DNA of 64,000 bases from DATLSM01 sp035534175 (GTDB taxonomy: Bacteria; Actinomycetota; Thermoleophilia; Solirubrobacterales; 70-9): assembly GCA_035534175.1 (NCBI GenBank), contig DATLSM010000083.1:1-64000 (forward strand). The letters are read 5' to 3'. The position numbers were made by a program, and so were the translations under genes. How positions within the stretch are numbered: the stretch's first letter is position 1; the number at the start of each line of letters is the position of its first letter. This document shows, in pieces, positions 54,882 to 64,000 of this stretch. Below the pieces are notes generated by a model. It ran no database searches. It was given only the letters and a program-made list of their open reading frames with translations, and had not been told where the DNA came from.

Positions 54882-55673
54882 CTAGATCAGCTTCCTCTCG
54901 TCTAGCCAGGCGACGATCTTCTCGACCGTCTCGTTGGTGTCCTCGTCCTCGATGATCTCCCCCGCCTCCTTGGGCGGCGGCGGGTTGAGCGCGAGGACGG
55001 CAGTCTTTGAGCCCGACTCGCCGACCATCGCGGCCTCGATGCCGACGTCGGCGCCGGCCCTCGCGTCGAGCGGTTTCTTCTTCGCTCCCATGATCGCCTT
55101 CAGGCTGGGGTAGCGCGGCTCGTTGATCGCGTCGCCGACGCTGATCACCGCCGGCAGTTCGACCTCCACCGTGTCGTAGCCGTACTCGGCCTGGCGCTCG
55201 CAGCGCAGCTTGCCATCGGTGATGTCGATCCTGATCACCTGGGTTAGCGAGGGCATCCGCAGGTGGTCGGCGACGACCGCGCCGATTGTGTAGCACTCGC
55301 CGTCGTCTGACTGCTGCCCGAGCAGAACCAGGTCGGGGCTCTCGGCCTCCAGCACCTTGGCCAGCGCGTAGCCGGTGGCGCAAACGTCGGAGCCGGCGAG
55401 GGCGCCGTCGCTGAGGTGCACCGAGCGATCGGCGCCGAGAGCCACAGCCTTGTGCAGAGCACGGACGGCGGAATCCGGGCCCATCGTCACCGCGACGACT
55501 TCCTCCACCGGGATCGCACCACCTTCCTTGATCTGCATGGCGGCCTCGATGGCGTGGGTGTCAAAGGGGTTGAGATTCTTCTCGCCGCTGCGGTCCAGGC
55601 GCATCGTGTTGGGGTCGATGCGCTTCTGGACAGCGGCGTCCGGTACCTCCTTGACCAGGACGCAGATCTTCAA
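54882..55673 (-). CDS. etfB: Electron transfer flavoprotein beta subunit
   Basis: A 263-residue EtfB. It starts MKICVLVKEVPDAAVQKRID with NPFDTHAIEAAMQIKEGG. The AMP-binding region includes VTMGPDSAVRALHKAVALGADRSVHLSD in outline and VLLGQQSDDGECYTIGAVVADHL, and the recognition loop (about residues 190-205) reads RYPSLKAIMGAKKKPL, the conserved Leu-anchored segment that docks acyl-CoA dehydrogenases. First gene of the etfBA/ETF-QO operon, with a TetR-type palindrome 33-50 bases upstream. Confidence 0.96.
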   Translation of the reverse strand: MKICVLVKEVPDAAVQKRIDPNTMRLDRSGEKNLNPFDTHAIEAAMQIKEGGAIPVEEVVAVTMGPDSAVRALHKAVALGADRSVHLSDGALAGSDVCATGYALAKVLEAESPDLVLLGQQSDDGECYTIGAVVADHLRMPSLTQVIRIDITDGKLRCERQAEYGYDTVEVELPAVISVGDAINEPRYPSLKAIMGAKKKPLDARAGADVGIEAAMVGESGSKTAVLALNPPPPKEAGEIIEDEDTNETVEKIVAWLDERKLI

Positions 55674-55705
55674 GTTCGAGCCTCCTTGGCTGTTCTCAGG
55701 CTGGT

Positions 55706-55723
55706 TGACTGACCAGTCAGTCA
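55706..55723. promoter_or_regulatory. TetR-type palindrome upstream of etfB
   Basis: TGACTGA and TCAGTCA with a 4-base CCAG centre make a perfect 18-base palindrome; the downstream arm is followed by another GT. It lies 33-50 bases before the etfB start. Sites of this form (TGACTGAC-GTCAGTCA like) are typical of TetR-family regulators of fatty-acid degradation in actinobacteria and proteobacteria. No such regulator is encoded in the window. Confidence 0.6.
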
Positions 55724-55751
55724 GTTTAATGATAGATCTCGCGATGTGGCG

Positions 55752-56189
55752 CTAGGGGTGCTGTCCGTCACGCTCGTGGCGCTCCCTGGCGCCCGCGCGG
55801 ATGAACTCGACGATCTCCTCGGTGCCGGCACCGGGGGTGAAGACCTCGGCCACGCCGAGCTTCTTTAACTCCGGTATGTCCTCGGCCGGAATCGTCCCCC
55901 CAACCGTGACCAGCACATCGTCCACCCCCTGCTCGGCAAGCAGCTCGACGACCCGGGGGACGAGGGTCATGTGGGCGCCGGAGAGGATCGAGAGGCCGAC
56001 CGCGTCGGCGTCCTCCTGGATCACCGTCTCGGCGATCTGGGCCGGAGTCTGGTGCAGGCCGGTGTAGATCACCTCCATGCCAGCGTCGCGCAGGGCGCGG
56101 GCGATGATCTTGGCCCCCCGATCGTGCCCGTCGAGGCCGGGCTTGGCGACGACCACCCGGATCTTGCGAGCGGTGGCGGCCTCGGTCAT
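55752..56189 (-). CDS. Methylmalonyl-CoA mutase, B12-binding small chain
   Basis: A 145-residue cobalamin-binding domain as a separate gene. The base-off B12 motif is GLDGHDRGAKIIARALRDAGMEVIYTGLHQTP in outline, with the axial His in DGHDRG; ADAVGLSILSGAHMTLVPRVVELL and VTVGGTIPAEDIPELKKLGV complete the flavodoxin-like fold. With the large chain it interconverts methylmalonyl-CoA and succinyl-CoA. It follows the large-chain gene by 81 bases. Confidence 0.93.
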   Translation of the reverse strand: MTEAATARKIRVVVAKPGLDGHDRGAKIIARALRDAGMEVIYTGLHQTPAQIAETVIQEDADAVGLSILSGAHMTLVPRVVELLAEQGVDDVLVTVGGTIPAEDIPELKKLGVAEVFTPGAGTEEIVEFIRAGARERHERDGQHP

Positions 56190-56270
56190 AAATTCCGTCC
56201 TTCGCTCGTTCGCAGCCGTTCACCACCGGCGATCTTTTCCCCTTGCTCTGAGCTCATCGCCGCGGCAACC

Positions 56271-57893
56271 CTAGAACACCGGAGACTCGGCGTAGGTGCC
56301 GAAGACCTCCTGCATCGCCGCGATCATCTCCCCCTCGGTGGCCAGGGCGCGAGCCGCCACGAGGATCGAGGGCATCAGGTTCTCCTCGCTCGCCGCGGCG
56401 CGCCTGAGCTCGGTCAGGGCGCTCTCCACCGCGGCCGGGTTGCGGCGGGCGCGCGTCGCCTGCAGGCGGTCGAGCTGCTTTTGTTCCAGCCCGGGGTCGA
56501 TCCGCAGAATCGGCGTCTCGCCCTCGTCGCTCTGGACCAGGTCGTTGACCCCCACGACGATCCGGCGGCGCTCGTTCAGTTCCTGCTGGTAGGCAAAGGA
56601 GGCATCGGCGATCTCGCGCTGGGGAAAGTTCTGGCGGATCGCCTCGACCATCCCCCCCAGCTCCTCGATCCGAGCGAAGTAGGCGTAGGCGGCGCTCTCC
56701 ATCTCATCGGTCAGCCTCTCCACGAACCAGGAGCCGCCCAGCGGGTCGGCGGTATTCGTCACGCCGGACTCCAGGGCGATGATCTGTTGAGTGCGCAGAG
56801 CCACGCGCACCGCGTCCTCGGTGGGCAGCGCCAGGGCCTCGTCGAAGGAGTTGGTGTGCAGGGACTGGGTGCCCCCGAGCACCGCAGCCAGGGCCTCCAG
56901 CGAGGTCCTCACCACGTTGTTCAGCGGCTGCTGCGCGGTGAGCGAGACGCCCGCGGTCTGGGCGTGGAAGCGCAGTCGCATCGACTCCTCGCGCTTGGCA
57001 CCGTAGGTGTCGCGCATCTCCCGCGCCCAGATCCGCCGCGCCGCGCGGTACTTGGCGATCTCCTCGAAGAAGTCGACGTGGGCGTTGAAGAAGAAGGACA
57101 GGCGGGGGGCGAAGTCGTCGACGTCGAGACCTCGCTCCAGCGCGGCCTCGACGTAGGTGAAGCCATCCTTCAGGGTGAAGGCCAGCTCCTGCTGGGCGGT
57201 CGAGCCCGCCTCGCGGATGTGGTAGCCGGAGATCGAGATCGGATGCCAGCGGGGCATCTGCTCGCTGCACCACTCGATCATGTCGGTGACCAGGCGCATC
57301 GCCGGCTCGATCGGGAAGCACCACTCCTTCTGCGCGATGTACTCCTTCAGGATGTCGGTCTGGATCGTGCCCCCCAGCTTCTCCGCCGAGACCCCCTGGC
57401 GCTCGCCGACGAGGACGTAGAAGGCCAGCGCGATCGCCGCCGGGGCGTTGATCGTCATCGAGGTGGTGACGCCCCCCAGCGGGATCCCGGCGAAGAGCGC
57501 CTCCATGTCGTCGAGGCTGTCGACGGCGACGCCCTCACGCCCGACCTCGCCCAGGCTGCGCGGGTGATCGGAGTCATAGCCCATCAGGGTGGGCATGTCG
57601 AAAGCCGTGGAGAGCCCGGTCTGGCCCTGGTCGAGCAGGTAATGGAAGCGCTCGTTGGTCTCCTCGACGGTGCCGAAGCCGGCGAACTGGCGCATCGTCC
57701 ACAGCCGCCCCCGGTACATCGAGGGGTAGGGCCCGCGGGTGAACGGGTACTCGCCCGGGTCACCGATCGTGGCGGCGGGATCCGCCGGGGCATCGGCGGC
57801 GGTGTAGAGCGGCTCGATCGGATGTCCCGAGATCGTCGAAAACTCAGCCTCGCGCTCGATGAGCTCGGGCTTTTGCCTGGGCTCCGCCGCCAT
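56271..57893 (-). CDS. Methylmalonyl-CoA mutase, large catalytic chain
   Basis: A 540-residue TIM-barrel substrate domain, lacking the C-terminal B12 domain, which is the neighbouring gene. Signature segments: YPFTRGPYPSMYRGRLWTMRQFAGFG in outline, STAFDMPTLMGYDSDHP, the PISISGYHIREAGSTAQQELAFT core, LRFHAQTAGVSLTAQQPLNNVVR and GGTQSLHTNSFDEALALPTEDAVR. This split arrangement is common in archaea and several actinobacteria. It serves propionate and odd-chain fatty acid catabolism. ATG 57893. Confidence 0.94.
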   Translation of the reverse strand: MAAEPRQKPELIEREAEFSTISGHPIEPLYTAADAPADPAATIGDPGEYPFTRGPYPSMYRGRLWTMRQFAGFGTVEETNERFHYLLDQGQTGLSTAFDMPTLMGYDSDHPRSLGEVGREGVAVDSLDDMEALFAGIPLGGVTTSMTINAPAAIALAFYVLVGERQGVSAEKLGGTIQTDILKEYIAQKEWCFPIEPAMRLVTDMIEWCSEQMPRWHPISISGYHIREAGSTAQQELAFTLKDGFTYVEAALERGLDVDDFAPRLSFFFNAHVDFFEEIAKYRAARRIWAREMRDTYGAKREESMRLRFHAQTAGVSLTAQQPLNNVVRTSLEALAAVLGGTQSLHTNSFDEALALPTEDAVRVALRTQQIIALESGVTNTADPLGGSWFVERLTDEMESAAYAYFARIEELGGMVEAIRQNFPQREIADASFAYQQELNERRRIVVGVNDLVQSDEGETPILRIDPGLEQKQLDRLQATRARRNPAAVESALTELRRAAASEENLMPSILVAARALATEGEMIAAMQEVFGTYAESPVF

Positions 57894-57915
57894 CCAGGCA
57901 GTCTAGATGGGGGTC

Positions 57916-58704
57916 CTAGCCGCGGCGGATCGACAGACGTCGGGGCGCCGGCTTGCGGCGGCTCGACAGGCGGGAGGCGCCGAAACCGGCAATCGTCGCC
58001 AGCAGGGTGAGCGCGATCGCTGCCAGGCGGCGACCGAGGCGCTCGAAGCGCATCGTCTGCCAGCCTTCCCGCCGGGCGATCTCGGCCAGGGGAGGGTCCG
58101 GGTTGACGGCAATCGGGTGGCCCACCGCGCGCAGCATCGGTAGGTCAGAGAGGGAGTCCGAATAGGCATAGGAGATGCCCAGGTCGACGTCGTGCTCGGC
58201 GGCGAAGGTCCGCATCGCCTCGACCTTGCCCGGGCCGTAGAGGAAGGGCCCGTCAAGGCGACCGGTGAAGTTGCCCTCGGCGCTGACCTCATAGCGGGTG
58301 CCGATCCCCCCCTCCATCCCCAGCACCTGAGCCAGCGACTCGACCACCTCATTGCCGGCGGCGCTGACGATGAAGGTCGGCCGGCCGGCGTCCTGGTGGG
58401 CGTGGACCTGCTCCAGCATCTGCGGGTAGACGCGCGGCAGGATCGCCGCCATCACCTCGGGGCTCATCCGCTCGATCGTCTTCGCCGGCACGCCGGTGAT
58501 CAGATCGCGGGCGGCGCGCAGCACCTCGGCGGTCCGCTCCTCGGTGGTTCCGCGCAGGCGGTAGCGCAGGTGCTCGAGCGCCCAGCGGGCGAGCTGCCTT
58601 CGCCCGACGATCCGCTGGCGGGCGCCAACGCGGGCGAAGCGCATCCCGCTGGACCCGGCGATCAGCGTCTTGTCCAGGTCAAAAAACGCCGCGGCGCGGC
58701 TCAT
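57916..58704 (-). CDS. HAD-IB family phosphatase with C-terminal TM helix
   Basis: A 262-residue HAD hydrolase of the SerB-like IB subclass. The nucleophile motif is AAFFDLDKTLIAGSSG (Asp9, Asp11), motif II is FIVSAAGNEVV, Lys is in LYGPGKVEAM, and motif III SYAYSDSLSDLPML carries the acidic pair. The C-terminal 35 residues include one hydrophobic helix (LAAIALTLLATIAGFGASRL) and a basic end. These proteins often remove phosphate from phospholipid precursors or serine phosphate. The membrane anchor suggests a lipid substrate (inference). Confidence 0.87.
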   Translation of the reverse strand: MSRAAAFFDLDKTLIAGSSGMRFARVGARQRIVGRRQLARWALEHLRYRLRGTTEERTAEVLRAARDLITGVPAKTIERMSPEVMAAILPRVYPQMLEQVHAHQDAGRPTFIVSAAGNEVVESLAQVLGMEGGIGTRYEVSAEGNFTGRLDGPFLYGPGKVEAMRTFAAEHDVDLGISYAYSDSLSDLPMLRAVGHPIAVNPDPPLAEIARREGWQTMRFERLGRRLAAIALTLLATIAGFGASRLSSRRKPAPRRLSIRRG

Positions 58705-58777
58705 CAGAAGCCGCACTCCGGCAAAAAGCGAGCATCGCGCCAAACGCGGGGAGGCCGAGCAGATTTGGGCGAACCGC

Positions 58778-59959
58778 CTACGCGCAGACCTCCAGCACGA
58801 TCGCGTCTCCCTGTCCGCCGCCGGAGCAGATCGCGGCGACTCCCAGGCCCCCGCCACGGCGCCGTAGCTCGTGTACCAGGGCGCCGACGATCCGGGCGCC
58901 CGAGGCTCCGATCGGATGGCCGAGCGCGATCGCGCCGCCGTTGACGTTGACCTTTGCCTCATCCACGTCGAGCATCCGCACCGAGTTGATCGCAACCGAG
59001 GCGAAGGCCTCGTTGATCTCCCAGAGGTCGACGTCGGCGGGGGTCTTGCCGATCTTCTCCAGCGCCTGCCTGGCGGCCTTGGCCGGGGTGCGCACCAGGT
59101 AGGCAAAGTCATCGGCGACGGCTCCGTAGGAGAGAACGCGGGCGATCGGCGCACGGCCCTGCTTCTCGGCCCACTCCTCGGAGGCGACTATCACCGCGCC
59201 GGCCCCGTCGTTGACGCCGGGGGAATTGCCCGCGGTATGGGTGGCGTTCTCGCCGCCGACCGCCTTCAGCTTGGCCAGCACCTCGACCGTGGTGTCGGGT
59301 CGGATCGCCTCGTCGACCTCGACCATGCTCTCGCCTTTGCGTGACTTGACGGCGACGCCGACGATCTCCTCGGCCAGGCGACCGGCCTCGGTCGCCTCGG
59401 CGGCGAGCCGATGCGAGCGCTCGGCGTAGCGGTCCATATCGGCACGGGTGATCTCCAGCTCGTTGGAGACTTCACTCGCCTCGTTGATCATCTGCCTCTC
59501 GGTGAAGGGGTTGGTCAGGCCGTCGTGGGTCATCGAGTCGATCGCCGTGACGTCGCCCATGCGGAAACCGAAACGCGCTCCCGGCAGCAGATAGGGAGCC
59601 CGGCTCATCGACTCCATCCCCCCCGTGACCGCCACCTGGGCGTCTCCGGCGCGAATCGCCTGGTCGGCGATGCCGATCGAGCGCATGCCCGAAGCGCAGA
59701 CCTTGTTCACCGTCTCGGAGGGGACCTCCTTCGGTATGCCGCCCTTGATCTGGGCCTGGCGCGAGGGGATCTGTCCCAGGCCGGCCTGGAGCACCTGACC
59801 GAAAACGACCTGGTCGACCTGGTCGGGTTCGACGCTCGAGCGCTCGAGCGCCGCCTCGATCACATGGCCGCCAAGGTCGGTCGCCTCCAGCGAGGAGAGT
59901 GTGCCTCCCATCTTGCCAAAGGGGGTCCGGGCGGTTCCGAGGATCACTGTGCTGGGCAT
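58778..59959 (-). CDS. Acetyl-CoA acetyltransferase (thiolase)
   Basis: A 393-residue thiolase. The acyl-accepting Cys is in VNKVCASGMRSIGIA near residue 89, the His in GGAIALGHPIGASGAR near 345, and the second Cys in CSGGGQGDAIVLE near 380. Family start STVILGTARTPFGKMGG. It catalyses reversible condensation of acyl-CoA units (beta-oxidation end step or acetoacetyl-CoA synthesis). Chain-length preference cannot be told. Together with ETF, ETF-QO and the mutase it forms a lipid-catabolic neighbourhood. Divergent from the aminopeptidase gene. Confidence 0.93.
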   Translation of the reverse strand: MPSTVILGTARTPFGKMGGTLSSLEATDLGGHVIEAALERSSVEPDQVDQVVFGQVLQAGLGQIPSRQAQIKGGIPKEVPSETVNKVCASGMRSIGIADQAIRAGDAQVAVTGGMESMSRAPYLLPGARFGFRMGDVTAIDSMTHDGLTNPFTERQMINEASEVSNELEITRADMDRYAERSHRLAAEATEAGRLAEEIVGVAVKSRKGESMVEVDEAIRPDTTVEVLAKLKAVGGENATHTAGNSPGVNDGAGAVIVASEEWAEKQGRAPIARVLSYGAVADDFAYLVRTPAKAARQALEKIGKTPADVDLWEINEAFASVAINSVRMLDVDEAKVNVNGGAIALGHPIGASGARIVGALVHELRRRGGGLGVAAICSGGGQGDAIVLEVCA

Positions 59960-60104
59960 GAGGGCCTTTCTCTTAAGTGTTTATGCCGGGTCTCGGCTCG
60001 GGCGAGACGATAGCGGGAGGCTCGAACTGGTTGCGTGAGAGAGCGCATAGACTCGCCTCAGTGAGCCTGGATCGAACAAGCCTGCATCGCCGGCCTCTCG
60101 CCCG

Positions 60105-61565
<1,461 letters not shown>

Positions 61566-61578
61566 CCCCAGCTCCAGC

Positions 61579-62106
61579 TCAAGCGCCGAGGATCATGGCG
61601 GTGCTGGTGCCAGAGGCCAGCAGCTTGCCGTCTGCGGCGGCGGTGAGGCTGGCCTCCGCGGTGGCCTGACGTCGACCTCGGTAGAGGACCTTCGCCTCGC
61701 ACAACACGCGGCCCGTATCGCGGCTGAGCGGTCGCACGAACTTCGCCTCGAGGCCGAGCGAGGTGTAGGCGACGCCGGCGGGCAGCGTGGTATGGACCGC
61801 GCAGCCCAGGGCGGAGTCGAGCAGGGTCGCGGCGTAGCCGCCATGGACCACGCCGATCGGGTTGTAGTGCTCCTCCCCCGGCTCTCCCTCGAACACCACG
61901 CGGCCCTCGCTCAGCTCGATCGGCCAGATCCTCATCGTCACCGCGATCGGGGGCGGGGGGAGCTCCCCGGCGAGGATCGCCTCCATGTATTCCATCCCGC
62001 TGCGCTGGGCCCCGGCGCTCGCGCTCGCCACCGGGTCCTGCCAGGTGAGGGTGCGGGTGCGCGTCGCCTCGGGGCTGGATTGCGCGAAGGCCAGCGCCGC
62101 CTCCAC
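61579..62106 (-). CDS. PaaI-type hotdog thioesterase
   Basis: A 175-residue hotdog-fold protein. It carries the family pattern NPIGVVHGGYAATLLDSALGCAVHTTL, with the HGG(x) motif and the catalytic Asp, then AYTSLGLEAKFVRPLSRDTGRV in outline and a final TAAADGKLLASGTSTAMIL strand. It hydrolyses acyl- or arylacetyl-CoA esters. The GTG at 62106 has GGAG nine bases upstream and keeps the N-terminal segment TRTLTWQDP; the frame continues open upstream without conserved sequence. Confidence 0.82.
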   Translation of the reverse strand: MEAALAFAQSSPEATRTRTLTWQDPVASASAGAQRSGMEYMEAILAGELPPPPIAVTMRIWPIELSEGRVVFEGEPGEEHYNPIGVVHGGYAATLLDSALGCAVHTTLPAGVAYTSLGLEAKFVRPLSRDTGRVLCEAKVLYRGRRQATAEASLTAAADGKLLASGTSTAMILGA

Positions 62107-62129
62107 CGCGCTCGCTCCGGGGCCCGGGC

Positions 62130-62282
62130 TCACCCGGACCGTCGCCGGGGACGGAGCGGCGTGCGCGGCGCCGAGCGTTGATTGCCGGGGTAATGAAGGT
62201 CGGCGGTGATCTCGGCCTGGCTGATCGAGATCCGCGCTGCCTTCGGACGTTGGCGATGACTGTGCCTGCCGATCAGCCTCAT
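62130..62282 (-). CDS. Possible small ORF (50 aa) upstream of the thioesterase gene
   Basis: ATG 62282 follows GGAGG by 7 bases on the minus strand and opens 50 codons (MRLIGRHSHRQRPKAARISI, then SQAEITADLHYPGNQRSA and an Arg/Pro-rich end). The protein is basic with no TM helix. It would be the first gene after the HxlR operators and end 24 bases before the thioesterase start. No family recognised; a chance frame is possible in DNA this GC-rich. Confidence 0.35.
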   Translation of the reverse strand: MRLIGRHSHRQRPKAARISISQAEITADLHYPGNQRSAPRTPLRPRRRSG

Positions 62283-62313
62283 CTGAGCGCCTCCATTGTT
62301 GGCTCCTCGGGCT

Positions 62314-62332
62314 GAGTTGCTTCACGCAACTC
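62314..62332. promoter_or_regulatory. HxlR-type operator 1
   Basis: A perfect inverted repeat GAGTTGC-TTCAC-GCAACTC upstream of the HxlR gene and the divergent thioesterase. Read on the opposite strand its core GTTGCGTGAAGCAAC differs from operator 2 (GTTGCGTGATGCAAC) at a single position, so both are probably bound by the same protein. Confidence 0.7.
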
Positions 62333-62359
62333 GGGGTTGTCCGGACCCTACCGAAGTAA

Positions 62360-62374
62360 GTTGCGTGATGCAAC
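62360..62374. promoter_or_regulatory. HxlR-type operator 2
   Basis: GTTGC-GTGAT-GCAAC ends three bases before the HxlR start codon, 44 bases centre to centre from operator 1 (about four helical turns). Bound here, the regulator would block its own expression. Confidence 0.7.
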
Positions 62375-62377
62375 CTT

Positions 62378-62875
62378 ATGTGCGAATATCACATCGTGCT
62401 GCGTCACGACTACCCTGGCCAGGACTGCTCGATCGCCAAGGCCCTGGAGGTCGTCGGCGAGCGCTGGTCGCTGCTCATCGTTCGCGACGTGATGAACGGT
62501 CACCGCCGCTTCGACGAGCTGCAAAAGCAGCTGGGAATCGCCCGCAACGTTCTCTCCGCCCGCCTGCAGCGCCTGCTCGAGGAGGACATCCTCGAGCGGC
62601 GCGCCTACCAGACGAACCCCGAGCGCCACGAGTACTTCCTCACCGAGAAGGGGCTGGACCTTTGGCCCGCGCTGGTCGCCCTTCTCTACTGGGGCGACCG
62701 CCATTCGCCCAGCCCCAACGGGCCGCCGATGCTGATCGTCCACAAGCAGTGCGGCGGCCGGGTCAGCGACCGCGGCAGCTGCGAAAGCTGTGGAAAGCTG
62801 CTGCGTGCACGCGACGCCCGAGCGCTGCCCGGGCCCGGTCTGGGCCTCATCCCCGCGCGGGTTGAGGCCGCCTGA
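62378..62875 (+). CDS. HxlR-family transcriptional regulator with C-terminal Cys ribbon
   Basis: A 165-residue regulator. The N-terminal winged helix shows CSIAKALEVVGERWSLLIVRDVMNG, FDELQKQLGIARNVLSARLQRLLEEDILERRAY in outline and a wing with HEYFLTEKGLDLWPALVALLYWGD. After the HxlR core a short ribbon contains three Cys (KQCGG ... GSCESCGKLL), a likely metal or redox site. Cys16 in the first helix (GQDCSIAKAL) is the conserved position that senses oxidants or aldehydes in some relatives. It lies directly behind two matching operators, consistent with autoregulation, and upstream of an aldehyde dehydrogenase gene. Confidence 0.88.
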   Translation: MCEYHIVLRHDYPGQDCSIAKALEVVGERWSLLIVRDVMNGHRRFDELQKQLGIARNVLSARLQRLLEEDILERRAYQTNPERHEYFLTEKGLDLWPALVALLYWGDRHSPSPNGPPMLIVHKQCGGRVSDRGSCESCGKLLRARDARALPGPGLGLIPARVEAA

Positions 62876-62992
62876 GCCACACCCCGGCCGCCCGGCGGCT
62901 CCCCCGGCGGGGGCCAGCCTCGGTTTGAGCCGATCCGTGCTTGGTTTAACGTTGGTCGTGACCCAGCGATCACCCACCCCCAGGAGGCGGTA

Positions 62993-64000
62993 ATGGCGAC
63001 TACGGCAGAGCTTCAGGTTCGCGACAAGATCTTCGTCGGCGCCGAGTGGGTGGACTCCACCGGGACGGAGACGATCGAGGTCATCAACTCGACCACCGAG
63101 GAGGTGATGGGGACGATCCCCGGGGGCACGGCGGAGGACGTCGACCGGGCGGTGGAGGCGGCGCGCCAGGTCTTCGAGCCCTGGTCGCGGACAAGCCGCG
63201 AGGAGCGTGCCGGCTACCTGGCGGCGATCTCCGCCGGGCTGGGCGAGCGCGCCGAGGAGATCGCCGCGACGATCGCCCAGGAGCTTGGGATGCCGCTGAA
63301 GCTGAGCCAGATGATCCAGGCCGGCCTGCCGATCGGCCAGTTCGCGGCGATGCCGGCGCTGATGGAGGAGGTCGCCTGGGAGGAGGAGATCGGCAACTCG
63401 CGGGTGCTGCGCGAGCCGATCGGCGTGCTCGGCGCGATCACCCCCTGGAACTATCCGCTGAACCAGATCGCCGCCAAGGTTGCGCCAGCGCTCGCCGCCG
63501 GCTGCACGGTGGTGCTCAAGCCGAGCGAGGTCGCGCCGCTAAACGCCTTCATCCTGGCCGAGGTGATCGAGGCCGTCGGACTCCCCGCCGGGGTGTTCAA
63601 CCTCGTGAGTGGGACCGGCCCGCTGGTCGGCGAGGCGATCGCCGGGCATCCCGGCGTCGACATGGTCTCCTTCACCGGCTCGACCAGGGCCGGGCGCCGG
63701 GTCAGCGAGCTGGCCTCGGCAACGGTGAAGCCGGTGGCGATGGAGCTGGGCGGCAAGTCGCCGAACGTGATTCTCGACGACGCCGACCTGGCTCGGGCGA
63801 TCCCCGATGGCCTCGCCAAGTGCTTCCTTAACTCCGGCCAGACATGCAGCGCCCTGACCCGGATGCTGGTCCCGCGCGAGAAGCTGGCCGAGGTCGAGGA
63901 ACTGGCGGCCAAAACGGCGGAGACCTTCACCCCCGGCGACCCGTTCGAGGATTCGACCCGGCTCGGGCCGCTGGTCTCCGAGCTGCAGCGGGAGCGGGTG
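62993..64000 (+). CDS. Aldehyde dehydrogenase family protein (cut by window end)
   Basis: 336 residues are visible, open to the last base; about 140 more are expected beyond the window. NAD-binding ITPWNYPLNQIAAKVAPALAAG, the KPSE motif in VVLKPSEVAPLN, VSFTGSTRAGRRVSELA, the general-base Glu in AMELGGKSPNVIL and the nucleophile Cys in LNSGQTCSALTRM are all intact. It oxidises an aldehyde to the acid with NAD(P). ATG 62993 has AGGAGGCGG just upstream. The preceding HxlR-type regulator, 118 bases away, may control it. Confidence 0.93.
   Translation, partial: MATTAELQVRDKIFVGAEWVDSTGTETIEVINSTTEEVMGTIPGGTAEDVDRAVEAARQVFEPWSRTSREERAGYLAAISAGLGERAEEIAATIAQELGMPLKLSQMIQAGLPIGQFAAMPALMEEVAWEEEIGNSRVLREPIGVLGAITPWNYPLNQIAAKVAPALAAGCTVVLKPSEVAPLNAFILAEVIEAVGLPAGVFNLVSGTGPLVGEAIAGHPGVDMVSFTGSTRAGRRVSELASATVKPVAMELGGKSPNVILDDADLARAIPDGLAKCFLNSGQTCSALTRMLVPREKLAEVEELAAKTAETFTPGDPFEDSTRLGPLVSELQRERV

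Overview
The window is 64 kb of very GC-rich, densely packed bacterial chromosome with many 1-8 bp stop/start overlaps and frequent GTG and TTG starts. Gene order (secA and prfB near ftsE-ftsX, rnr with smpB, and rpmE-prfA-prmC-tsaC leading into the atp operon) is actinobacterial. The split methylmalonyl-CoA mutase, the etfBA/ETF-QO set and the general style suggest a deep-branching, possibly uncultured actinobacterium, perhaps class Thermoleophilia. That placement is inference; no rRNA gene is present to settle it.

1-22.5 kb is mostly housekeeping. It holds a disulfide oxidoreductase, a proline-rich helix-hairpin-helix membrane protein, smpB, an RNase R-like nuclease, a C-terminal processing protease, ftsX and ftsE, transketolase, nadA and nadC around an Fpg-like glycosylase, an ECF sigma factor coupled to an alkylguanine methyltransferase, prfB with an intact programmed +1 frameshift site, secA, hpf, an NDP-sugar synthase and ahcY. 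22.5-27.3 kb adds sugar-nucleotide genes (PGI/PMI, a second NDP-sugar synthase, UDP-glucose dehydrogenase) and an M20 peptidase. 27.3-34.6 kb is a complete F1Fo ATP synthase operon whose first gene, atpI-like, sits directly behind a hairpin. 34.7-42.2 kb, on the same strand, holds WecA-like and DUF354 envelope enzymes, glyA, tsaC, prmC, prfA, a DUF1385 protein and rpmE.

43.7-46.9 kb is an accessory patch. It begins with the 5' half of a tRNA gene (tRNA-Ala-like) joined to a broken defence-type gene. It continues with a Fic AMPylase preceded by two palindromes, degraded DNA, a VapBC toxin-antitoxin pair with a palindromic operator, and a truncated ORF. This looks like an eroded island at a tRNA locus.

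46.9-52.1 kb is an envelope glycolipid or polysaccharide cluster. It contains a DMT-type transporter, a DegT/DnrJ aminotransferase, a 782-residue protein fusing a nucleotide-sugar epimerase to an MGDG-synthase-like glycosyltransferase and a membrane segment, and a polysaccharide deacetylase. The fusion is the least conventional architecture in the window.

52.2-64 kb is fatty-acid/propionate catabolism: ETF-QO, etfA and etfB behind a TetR-type palindrome, both methylmalonyl-CoA mutase subunits, a HAD phosphatase and a thiolase. It is followed by a leucyl aminopeptidase, a PaaI-type thioesterase, an HxlR regulator with two near-identical operators in front of it, and an aldehyde dehydrogenase cut by the window end. 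I saw no CRISPR array, insertion sequence or complete tRNA/rRNA gene.
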